The notes beneath the pieces are model-generated. The model searched no databases and was not told the origin of the DNA. It worked only from the letters and a program-made list of their open reading frames with translations. Shown piece by piece: positions 16,241-23,315 of a DNA stretch of 35,645 bases. The stretch is from positions 1-35,645 of the forward strand of contig JAHITX010000013.1 of NCBI GenBank assembly GCA_018817425.1, written 5' to 3'. The stretch comes from Pseudomonadota bacterium. Lineage in GTDB: Bacteria; Desulfobacterota; Desulfobacteria; Desulfobacterales; RPRI01. The translations under genes and the position numbers were made by a program. Each line of letters begins with the position of its first letter. The stretch's first letter is position 1.

Positions 16241-17149
16241 TTACTGAACTTTCACAGTTAGGCCAAAAAGGCTTATCTGATCTTTTATGTGCTCTATTTT
16301 TTCATCTGGATACGTTTCTAAATCTCCAAGATTGTATTGCATACCTAAAGATTCATACTTCTTGATACCAAGCTTATGATATAGCATCAGATTTATTTCC
16401 GGGCAGTCCAATTCAAGGGCAAACTCCGCCAGTGCCTTTATATCCTCATCGGAGTCATTGCAACCCGGTATAAGAACCGCTCTTAAAATGATGGGAATGT
16501 TTTTGGAAACGATACGTTTGGCGTTTTCAGAAATAAGTTTATTGCTTACACCTGTAAGTTGCTGATGCTTTTTGGCATTGATTTGCTTGACATCAAAAAG
16601 TACCAGATCTACATATTCTAAAATAGGTTCAAGTACCTCCCATTTCACAAATCCGCAGGTATCAAGAGTTGTATGAAATCCAAGCTTTTTGCATTCTTTC
16701 AAAAGGGCAAGAAGAAAATCAGGCTGTGCTGTTGCTTCGCCTCCGGAAAAAGTTACGCCACCATCGGAATTTTTATAAAATAAGGCATCCCTTTTTACTA
16801 CATCAATTACTTCTTCTACACTCATGAGTTTGCCCGAAATCTTTCTTGCTTCGGCAGGGCATATATCCACACAAAAGCCACAACCCACACAAAGATCCCT
16901 GTCAATATGCAGAGCTCCTTCCGGTAAAATCTTAATTGCTTTGTTAGGGCAAATATTGACACATTTATGGCACCGTGAACAAAGTTGCTCCATGTAGAGT
17001 AGCTGTGGTACCTGTTTTTGTGATTCAGGATTTGAACACCAGGCACAGGTTAACGGGCAGCCTTTTAAAAATACAGTACTTCTGATTCCGGGCCCGTCAT
17101 GAATTGAGTACCTCTGGATATCAAAAACATAGCCATTTATTTGTTCCAT
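16241..17149 (-). CDS. Glycyl radical enzyme activating enzyme (radical SAM)
   Basis: The 302-residue radical SAM protein abstracts hydrogen from the conserved glycine of its partner enzyme. The SAM-binding cluster motif is CPLTCAWC (Cys31, Cys35, Cys38), and the GGE-type motif TFSGGEA is present. Between them lies a two-[4Fe-4S] ferredoxin insert (CSRCHKCVNICP and CVGCGFCVDICP), which marks the longer activases of decarboxylase, eliminase and hydrocarbon-type glycyl radical enzymes rather than the short PflA. Its gene lies 107 bp downstream of the glycyl radical enzyme on the same strand, and the two form an evident functional pair. AGAAGG precedes the ATG. A hairpin in the intercistronic space may set its lower expression. 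Confidence 0.94.
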   Translation of the reverse strand: MEQINGYVFDIQRYSIHDGPGIRSTVFLKGCPLTCAWCSNPESQKQVPQLLYMEQLCSRCHKCVNICPNKAIKILPEGALHIDRDLCVGCGFCVDICPAEARKISGKLMSVEEVIDVVKRDALFYKNSDGGVTFSGGEATAQPDFLLALLKECKKLGFHTTLDTCGFVKWEVLEPILEYVDLVLFDVKQINAKKHQQLTGVSNKLISENAKRIVSKNIPIILRAVLIPGCNDSDEDIKALAEFALELDCPEINLMLYHKLGIKKYESLGMQYNLGDLETYPDEKIEHIKDQISLFGLTVKVQ

Positions 17150-17176
17150 ATTATACCTTCTCAGATCCTTTATATG

Positions 17177-17214
17177 ATACCGGCCCCTTGATTGAAAATC
17201 CCCGGGGCCGGTAT
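17177..17214 (-). promoter_or_regulatory. Intercistronic hairpin between glycyl radical enzyme and activase
   Basis: A perfect 11-bp stem (ATACCGGCCCC with GGGGCCGGTAT) encloses a 16-nt loop. It lies between the glycyl radical enzyme stop and the activase start, in the direction of transcription. No U tract follows, so partial termination or protection of the upstream message from 3' decay is likely; either would produce much more enzyme than activase. Confidence 0.55.
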
Positions 17215-17256
17215 GCTATAGAACAGTTGACTTTAAGTTTTACGAGTCTGTTTATA

Positions 17257-19665
17257 TTACATGCTCAGCTCGGTTCTGGCGATAATTTCATTTTGAAGTT
17301 TGTTGTCAAGCTGAACGAAAAAGGCGCTGAAACCTGCTACTCTGACCACTAAGTTTTTGTATTCTTTAGGAGTAGTTTGAGCTACTTTCAGCAGTTTGGA
17401 GCTCACAATATTAAATTGTATATGGTATCCGCCCATATCCATAAACGTTTTTATTAAAGATAATAGCTTTTTCTGTTCATCTGCATTTGCCACTGCCGTT
17501 GGATGGAATTTCATATTGAAGATGTTTCCGCTGTACTTTTCGTTATCCATTGCTTTACAAGCGGAATGTATAAGAGCTGTAGGCCCTTTTGTATCGGTTC
17601 CGGGAGTTGCTGAAATGGAACCATCGGTTAAAGCATTTCCGGCTCCACGCCCGTTCGGCTGAGCTCCTACGTGCATACCGAACCAACTATGCCCGGCTAC
17701 CACCACGCCCCAGGGTCTTCCGTCATCCTTGCCCAAAAAGCTTTTATGCTGCATTTGTTCATCATAAAATTCATCATAACCGGCCCTTACTATCTTATCT
17801 ACATAATCATCTTCATTGCCGTACTTGGGTGCTGCTAAAAGAAGGCGCTGTGTTTCTTCATGGCCTTCAAAGTTATCATTTAATGCCTGATGAAGTTGGG
17901 CCATAGTAATTTTTTTATCATCAAAAACTACTTTTTTAACTGCGGCTAAAGAATTGGCAACATCCACTGCACCGGCGAGACAATCCGAATCACCACCGAA
18001 CCTTGCACCGCCGTCAAGAACATGCTTGCCTACTTTCAGACAATCATCTACCAGAGAAGATGAATAAGGTGTCGGAAAATACTGCCCATGCACATTTTCA
18101 GATATACGGCTTGCGGTTCGAAGCATTTTTGTGAAATAGCGAAACTGCTTGCTTAAAGCCGATTCCAGATCTTCATATGTCTTAAATTTATCAATAGTGC
18201 CGGTTTGCAGACCCAGTTGTTTTCCCGACTTCGGGTCTTTGCCGTCATTTAAAGTAAGCTGCAGGATCTTGGCATAATTTAACAAGCCACCCCAAACATT
18301 ATCCATGCTATGGGCAACTGCGCTCTGGCTGCAACCTATTACCGTAAATGCATTAGCTTCCGCCGGGGTACAGTCCCAACGATCAAGGTTACGTTTTACA
18401 GCAATATGAGAGTTGATGAATGCAGGCTTGCCAAGCCCCATTTTAACTGTGTCGGCACATTTTAAAAGAAATTCCTCCGACATCTTGTTGTGCCATGCAC
18501 AAACGGTGCTGGGCTGGACCATCCGGACTCTTGATTCTGCTTCAAGCCACAAGAAATCAAGTTCATTAGTGGCATCTTCTCCATTTTCATCAAGCCCGCC
18601 GATCAGAAAAGTTTGAGCTGTATGTTGCTGGGCGCCTGTGGCATAAACCTCTGTTGAATACTGAATTCCGATTTCTGATAATTTAATGCAAAGCAATTCA
18701 AAAAGCTCGATTACTTCTTCATCTGTAATTCTGCCGGCTTCAATATCATCTTTATAAAACTTATATGTGTATTTTGTAAAACGGCCCGGGGCAATTGCTC
18801 CCTGTGCCTGTTCTATCCATGCGGCAGTATGAATAAGCCAGAAAGATTGAATCGCTTCATAATAGGTCCTGGCCGGATTTTCAGGAACTCTGCGGCAGGT
18901 TTCGGCAATTTTTTCAAGAGTTGCTTTCTTTTTTGCATCCTTTTCATTTTTTGCCATTTCTTCCGCTAAGTCAGCGTAACGGTTTGCCCAGGCAATAACA
19001 GCTTTTAAAGTTATAATAACAGCATCATAAAAAGCTTTTTTCTTAAAATCCTCATAATATGTTAGATCCAGTCGGGCCAATCCTTCTTGTGCCTCTTTTA
19101 TAACTCCGGATAAACCTATATTCATAACCTTTCCGTAATCCAGGTTGATAAGTCCCAAAGGAACGCCAACGATATCGATAAATACACCATGATCCAAAAA
19201 ATCCTGGCGGGTAAGGCCGGTTAAATTATTAAAGATGTTGTTTACTATATCTACATGTTTCTTGCCCCTGAAATAATCGTCTACCTCTATTAAGTATTGC
19301 TTTTCTTTCTGATCTACAGCCATATCTCCAAAGCTGCTGAAAAGTTTGTTTGCGGCTTCGTTATAATCAGGATAAGGGTTAACACCCCTTCGATCTTTGG
19401 CTAAACTCCCGACAATCGGATTTTCATCAATATAAAGTGTCATATTTCGAAGATATCTGTCCAGCACCTTTGCCCTGGTAACAACAATTGGTTCCCCGCC
19501 TGCTTCCTTATACACCTCATGTAAAGCTCTTGTTCTTTCTGTAGAGCTTTTGATCTCCGTGTCAACAAAGCTATCCTTTAGCCCTTTAACACGCTCGGTT
19601 AAAACAGCTTCTCCAGCTAATTGATAGCTTTGTATATCATCCTTTTTTAAAGCGCTTGTTTGCAT
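17257..19665 (-). CDS. Glycyl radical enzyme of unknown substrate (PFL2-like family)
   Basis: The 802-residue enzyme has the glycyl radical motif RVAGFSAFF near the C-terminus (radical Gly778) and an active-site thiyl cysteine in VIGCSQSAV (Cys445). It also has the family segments DGSISATPGTDTKGP (681-695) and GGYHIQFN (745-752). The diol dehydratase, choline lyase and arylacetate decarboxylase branches carry a catalytic Glu two residues after the cysteine; here that position is Gln447, so those reactions are unlikely as known. Loss of that acid is compatible with carbon-radical addition or other chemistry, but no small subunits like BssB or BssC are present. GGAGGC precedes the ATG. The nearby ene-reductase, AOR and CrtI-like genes suggest anaerobic catabolism of a hydrophobic compound. 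It is cytoplasmic and oxygen-sensitive. Confidence 0.92.
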   Translation of the reverse strand: MQTSALKKDDIQSYQLAGEAVLTERVKGLKDSFVDTEIKSSTERTRALHEVYKEAGGEPIVVTRAKVLDRYLRNMTLYIDENPIVGSLAKDRRGVNPYPDYNEAANKLFSSFGDMAVDQKEKQYLIEVDDYFRGKKHVDIVNNIFNNLTGLTRQDFLDHGVFIDIVGVPLGLINLDYGKVMNIGLSGVIKEAQEGLARLDLTYYEDFKKKAFYDAVIITLKAVIAWANRYADLAEEMAKNEKDAKKKATLEKIAETCRRVPENPARTYYEAIQSFWLIHTAAWIEQAQGAIAPGRFTKYTYKFYKDDIEAGRITDEEVIELFELLCIKLSEIGIQYSTEVYATGAQQHTAQTFLIGGLDENGEDATNELDFLWLEAESRVRMVQPSTVCAWHNKMSEEFLLKCADTVKMGLGKPAFINSHIAVKRNLDRWDCTPAEANAFTVIGCSQSAVAHSMDNVWGGLLNYAKILQLTLNDGKDPKSGKQLGLQTGTIDKFKTYEDLESALSKQFRYFTKMLRTASRISENVHGQYFPTPYSSSLVDDCLKVGKHVLDGGARFGGDSDCLAGAVDVANSLAAVKKVVFDDKKITMAQLHQALNDNFEGHEETQRLLLAAPKYGNEDDYVDKIVRAGYDEFYDEQMQHKSFLGKDDGRPWGVVVAGHSWFGMHVGAQPNGRGAGNALTDGSISATPGTDTKGPTALIHSACKAMDNEKYSGNIFNMKFHPTAVANADEQKKLLSLIKTFMDMGGYHIQFNIVSSKLLKVAQTTPKEYKNLVVRVAGFSAFFVQLDNKLQNEIIARTELSM

Positions 19666-19696
19666 ATTGCCTCCATTTTATATTAAAGGTTATAAG

Positions 19697-19709
19697 AGCC
19701 AGTTTCAAA
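19697..19709. repeat. Solitary repeat end upstream of the glycyl radical enzyme
   Basis: The 13-bp sequence AGCCAGTTTCAAA lies 31 bp before the glycyl radical enzyme start. It is the exact reverse complement of the right end of the repeat at 20065-20205. The two could be the ends of one larger element of about 509 bp (19697-20205), or this could be a remnant copy. It falls where the gene's leader or promoter should be. Confidence 0.45.
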
Positions 19710-20064
19710 TTAGTTCTTGTTAACACTTCGTTGTTTTATTATATTGAAAATTATTTTAATTTGTTTTTTGTTTGGTCTTAAAAATAATTTTATCCTGAAT
19801 ATAGTTTAAAGATATATCATTTGGTGTTTTTATCAAGGCCAAGAGATGACCTGTTACGATTTTATAAGTTATAATTTAGTTGCTTTTACCATCAAAGATT
19901 AAAATAAGAAATATGATTTTATCACTACTTTATCTAAAACACCCTATATATTTAGTATTTTGAATTAATATTCAAGGACCTTTTAGCCTCCGGAAAGAGA
20001 GTTGGATTTTGGATGGCCTTCTTCAAGCATATCATGTTCGTAAGCTAATCTCATACTATATTAG
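19710..20064. other. AT-rich intergenic stretch without a recognisable gene
   Basis: This stretch lies between the solitary repeat end and the next repeat. It is strongly AT-rich, with no convincing ORF or RNA gene. The minus-strand promoter for the glycyl radical enzyme probably lies here or in the 31 bp next to its start; I could not identify one confidently. Confidence 0.4.
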
Positions 20065-20205
20065 AGCCACTTTCAAAACGTTTCAGTTTTGTCAAGCTCA
20101 AGGCGGGCGAAAATTTCAACCACAGGAATGCTTCGAGTATTTCGAGGATTGAAATTTAAGCCCAACGCTTAAGATCGGCCAAAATGGGGCGTTTTGAAAC
20201 TGGCT
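20065..20205. repeat. 141-bp inverted-terminal repeat element
   Basis: The left end AGCCACTTTCAAAACG (20065-20080) and right end CGTTTTGAAACTGGCT (20190-20205) are inverted copies with 15 of 16 matches, and the similarity continues outward with TTA on both sides. The interior contains inverted segments of GAAATTTCAACC type and no ORF. The form is that of a REP- or MITE-like dispersed repeat. A further single end is at 19697-19709. Confidence 0.6.
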
Positions 20206-20237
20206 TAATAGAATATGTATTATCACAATCACAGGTG

Positions 20238-20466
20238 GTTTGTTTCACAGGGTAACCGCATTTAGAAATAATGGTTTTGCGCAAACACCCCTAAACCGTC
20301 ATGCCGGACTTGATCCGGCATCCATAACCCAATGTAATTACTGGATACCTGCCTTCGCAGGAATAACGAAAGGAGTTGTTACTGCTTTTTGTTTTCTCAA
20401 CAAACATTATATTAATCAAAACTGAGTGTATAAACAATCTAAATGCGGTTACCCTGGTTTGTTTCA
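20238..20466. mobile_element. MITE (209 bp) with 19-bp TIRs and 10-bp target duplication
   Basis: The element spans 20248-20456. Its ends, CAGGGTAACCGCATTTAGA (20248-20266) and its exact reverse complement (20438-20456), are perfect 19-bp inverted repeats. Directly outside lie identical 10-bp copies of GTTTGTTTCA (20238-20247 and 20457-20466), the expected target-site duplication. No transposase is encoded, so it must be mobilised in trans. Ends starting CAGGG and 8-10 bp duplications are typical, as I recall, of the ISAs1 family, so an ISAs1-type transposase is the likely mobiliser. The interior holds a REP-like palindromic unit (20297-20368). Confidence 0.82.
20297..20368. repeat. REP-like palindromic unit inside the MITE
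   Basis: This is a pair of small hairpins, GCCGGA/TCCGGC and CCTGC/GCAGG, bounded by CGTCAT-type and ATAACG-type ends. It has the form of a common dispersed extragenic palindrome. A related unit is at 33249-33302. In one frame it reads as a spurious peptide, which should not be taken as a gene. Confidence 0.6.
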
Positions 20467-20552
20467 TAAAGAAGAATAGCTAACTTCAGTTGGTTCAACA
20501 AATGGTTTAAATTTGTTGATAAAATACAAAATATCAAGCTGTAATATATACA

Positions 20553-20586
20553 CCTTTTGCCGTTGATACGCCTTTTGCCGTTGATA
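20553..20586. repeat. Short tandem direct repeat
   Basis: CCTTTTGCCGTTGATA occurs twice at an 18-bp period (20553-20568 and 20571-20586), just beyond the terminator-like hairpin of the minus-strand DUF1329 gene. The function is unknown. Confidence 0.5.
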
Positions 20587-20598
20587 TTTATTTATCAT

Positions 20599-20630
20599 CG
20601 CAGGAACGGGATATCAGGCCCGTTCCTGCG
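20599..20630 (-). terminator. Hairpin downstream of the distal DUF1329 gene
   Basis: A perfect 12-bp stem (CGCAGGAACGGG with CCCGTTCCTGCG) with an 8-nt loop lies 17 bp beyond the stop of the minus-strand gene ending at 20648. There is no long U tract after it, but the stem strength and position suit termination or 3'-end protection. Confidence 0.6.
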
Positions 20631-20647
20631 GATTTAGTTAATAAATC

Positions 20648-21970
20648 TTACTTAGATAACACCAAAAAGTTATTTTTTGTGAAATACTTGGGACTCAGTT
20701 TGGCTTCAGGCAGGTATATATATGATTCCGGATGAGTCGAATTATTGCTGCTTGTAGCATGCCGGGCTTTTTCATCAATATACAGCGTGCAATCACGATC
20801 TCCCGTATTATTTTTACCGGTTTTAGTATCCTCGCTGTAGTGTACTATCATAGTAGCCCATGTTCTAAAATCACCGGATCTTTCATATACCTCTTTATAC
20901 CATATGACATAGCTTTCCTGATCAATATAGTTTATATGCCTGCCCCAGTTATAATAAGGATCTTTGGGTATCTGTTCTACAATCCATACCTTTCTTGGAA
21001 CATAGGTAATATTTTGAGGTGCCCATGATACACCCTTCCACTTGGGGTTTTCATAGCCCATAGGGATACTTGTGCCTGTGAAGGGAAATACCCTCTTCAT
21101 ACTTCCATCCGGCAATTCAGTTACCGGAAGAATATCCTGACTTGCAAATGAAGCAAGGATAGTTTTTTCTCCCACATACTTCCATTCCATGGAAGGTGTT
21201 TTTCCTGACCACATGTAATTGGCATCTATCCATGAATCAGAACCCATATACGGATCGGATCTTGATGTTGAGGTGGTTTGACGAGTCCTTCTAATTGCAG
21301 GGATATAGGCGTAACTGCTGTTATCCTTTATACCCATATAGGTATAGGCCATTGTATTGGTTCCTCTTACAGGCATAGGTTCCGATATATTCTGAAACTC
21401 ATAGGCAAGAACCTTATCGGGATTATAATTTATTTCCTGACCAGGTGGTCGTCCGTTCATGTAAAGGCGACTATCAATACCGGCTGCATAACGTTCCATA
21501 TTTTCTTTATCGATCCACTTGATACTGATATGATCTTTTGATCCCATAAAACGATATCTCTGGAAATCAAAATTGAATATGATCTTTTCTGCAACCTTGG
21601 GATCTTTAAGATAAATATCGGGAAAAGGCATACCATAAAGTTGTTCAGGGTATTTGCCGGTGCTTTTTTCGATCAGCTCACCTTTTTTGCTTATGTCGAA
21701 TTTCCCTTTATTTTTTCCACTTGCTTTAAGAAACTTGTCATCATGTGTATATTTGAAATTTATCTTCCCTGGTGTAAGAACAAAATCACCTCTTTCAATC
21801 GCACGATACATAGCTGGAATTATTATATCTTTATATTGATCGCAGTTATTCTTGTCGATAACTTTTGGCAATTCTTCAGCCTGCAGGTAACCGCCAAAAC
21901 CAAGAAGAATTACAAGAATGCAAAGCATCGGTAACTCAATAGGTTTAAAGATCCTTTTTAAAACTTCCAC
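20648..21970 (-). CDS. DUF1329 envelope protein, copy A
   Basis: The 440-residue protein has an N-terminal hydrophobic signal sequence (about residues 12-30, ending GGYLQAEE) and then a DUF1329 domain, which resembles LolB/outer-membrane lipoprotein-sorting folds. It should be exported to the periplasm or outer membrane. DUF1329 genes usually travel with DUF1302 genes, as here, and have been linked to handling of hydrophobic compounds; the exact role is unknown. It is a tandem paralogue of the gene at 23316-24638, roughly 80% identical by eye and of equal length. The start is GTG at 21970 after GAGGAGGA. The leader (about 21985-22040) resembles that of the other copy, so the duplication included upstream DNA. 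Confidence 0.85.
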   Translation of the reverse strand: MEVLKRIFKPIELPMLCILVILLGFGGYLQAEELPKVIDKNNCDQYKDIIIPAMYRAIERGDFVLTPGKINFKYTHDDKFLKASGKNKGKFDISKKGELIEKSTGKYPEQLYGMPFPDIYLKDPKVAEKIIFNFDFQRYRFMGSKDHISIKWIDKENMERYAAGIDSRLYMNGRPPGQEINYNPDKVLAYEFQNISEPMPVRGTNTMAYTYMGIKDNSSYAYIPAIRRTRQTTSTSRSDPYMGSDSWIDANYMWSGKTPSMEWKYVGEKTILASFASQDILPVTELPDGSMKRVFPFTGTSIPMGYENPKWKGVSWAPQNITYVPRKVWIVEQIPKDPYYNWGRHINYIDQESYVIWYKEVYERSGDFRTWATMIVHYSEDTKTGKNNTGDRDCTLYIDEKARHATSSNNSTHPESYIYLPEAKLSPKYFTKNNFLVLSK

Positions 21971-22724
21971 TTTTTCCTCCTCTAATATTAATCATTTTGT
22001 ATAACACTGTTATAAACAACTGTCTTTACGATCCTATGCAAATTTAGCCCTCTTGTGCGCAGAATGGACTGGGTAGTTATGGATACTTATTATGCTAACC
22101 TTATATATTTTAAAACTTCAATTTGGAATTAAATTAAAGATATAGCTCCAACTTAATTTCTGTTTTTCACCCCCTTCTTTTGTTAAAATATCAGCGTTAA
22201 ATCGAGGGGAGTATAAAATAGAATTATAAAAAGACGCTACATAGGTGAGCAACAAATCATAATTGCGGACAATCTCTGTATACTGTAATAACAAAAGAGA
22301 ATTGGCGTATTTGTCAATGACTAAAGTTTTTTTGTCATTGTTATAGCAGTTTTAATAAATATTTTCCGTTTAAAGAAACAATTACTATTTTTCATGGACT
22401 TTAAATAAGCTTCAACATACAAATTATCGTTATTATAGTTAAGGCTGGACACGCAGTGAAGCTTAGGCGTTATCCGGTTTATTCAATATATTTTTGATAG
22501 CCCCGATTTAATATGTTCCGGGGCAGGGTTATCAAGTCCGGTATGACAGTTAAAATAATTGCTGCAAAACCATCATCTTTAAAAAAATATTTTCGATACG
22601 AATACTATTTTGAGAAACGCTATAAATGCTTTCTGTAAGACCTATTTAAAATTCACTTTATCTCAACTCGATTTCCTTTGTTTGAATATAGTTTTAAGAA
22701 CATTTAGGTTCAGCTTTCCAACTT
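21971..22724. other. Intergenic region upstream of DUF1329 copy A
   Basis: The first bases hold the ribosome binding site and a leader resembling the DUF1302-DUF1329 spacer (ACACTGTT, then CAACTG or AACAGT, then GATCCT/AATCCT and CAAA). The rest is AT-rich without a believable gene. A degenerate REP-like half (AGTCCGGTATGACAG) lies at about 22535-22550. The size leaves room for an independent promoter for copy A, but I could not identify one. Confidence 0.4.
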
Positions 22725-22915
22725 TATAAGTATCTTCTTTTCCGGCATGAACCAGCCCTTTTGAAGTTCCGGAGAAAACGCTGTCAGGCAAGACATGGAA
22801 CAGGAAAAGAGCTGGTTCATGCCGGAAAAAATTATTTTAAAGCATAATTATAAAAAGCTATATCTTATAACAATTGGTATAATCGCAGGAGCAGGATTTT
22901 AAAAACTGCTCTCTA
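22725..22915. repeat. Duplicated palindromic element, copy 1
   Basis: The core is an inverted repeat: TTTTCCGGCATGAACCAGC at 22738-22756 and its near-exact complement at 22811-22829, enclosing GTTCCGGAGAAAACGCTGTC and related bases. The core and about 80 bp of right-hand flank recur at 23122-23300, 395 bp away in the same orientation. Here the final hairpin is degenerate: the right arm reads ACTGCTCTC, not CCCCTGCGATT. It encodes no protein. Confidence 0.65.
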
Positions 22916-23121
22916 TTTCCTTTAGTTGGATACAAATATTGTGCCAATTATTATTTGCAGTAATATTAATATTATATAAAATTCATATGTTTATATTTCA
23001 AAATACGGCAATTTCACCACAGTATTTTCCAATAATGTTGCAATATATTATTAATATTTATTGTAAAGTATGAAAGTGAGGAGAAATCATATAAGAAACT
23101 AACAGGGATGATGTATGAAGA

Positions 23122-23300
23122 TAAGTATCTTTTTTTCCGGCATGAAACAGCCCTTTTAAAGTTCCGGAGAAAACGCTGTCAGGCAAGACATGAAACAGGA
23201 AAAGAGCTGGTTCATGCCGGAAAAAATTATTTTAAAAAGCTATATCTTATAACAATTGGTATAATCGCAGGAGCAGGATTTTAAAAACCGCCCCTGCGAT
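23122..23300. repeat. Duplicated palindromic element, copy 2
   Basis: This direct copy of 22725-22915 carries the same long stem-forming inverted repeat (TTTTTCCGGCATGAA to TTCATGCCGGAAAAA) and the same flank with ATATCTTATAACAATTGG. It lies directly downstream of DUF1329 copy B, so it would be in that gene's 3' untranslated region. Confidence 0.65.
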
Positions 23301-23303
23301 TAT
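23261..23303 (-). terminator. Hairpin downstream of DUF1329 copy B
   Basis: An 11-bp stem (ATAATCGCAGG with CCTGCGATTAT) lies 12 bp past the stop of the minus-strand gene. Like the other hairpins in this window it lacks a U tract. It is the intact form of a structure that is degenerate in the upstream repeat copy. Confidence 0.5.
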
Positions 23304-23315
23304 AAGAACTACATT

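Noticed and set aside
17257-19665. Assignment of the glycyl radical enzyme as benzylsuccinate or alkylsuccinate synthase
   Set aside because: No small subunit genes are present and I cannot confirm clade-specific residues by eye, so only the superfamily is called.
20240-20425. 61-codon open frame with an HAGLDPAS...PAFAG-type peptide
   Set aside because: This is the well-known spurious translation of a REP-like palindrome within the MITE. No gene is supported.
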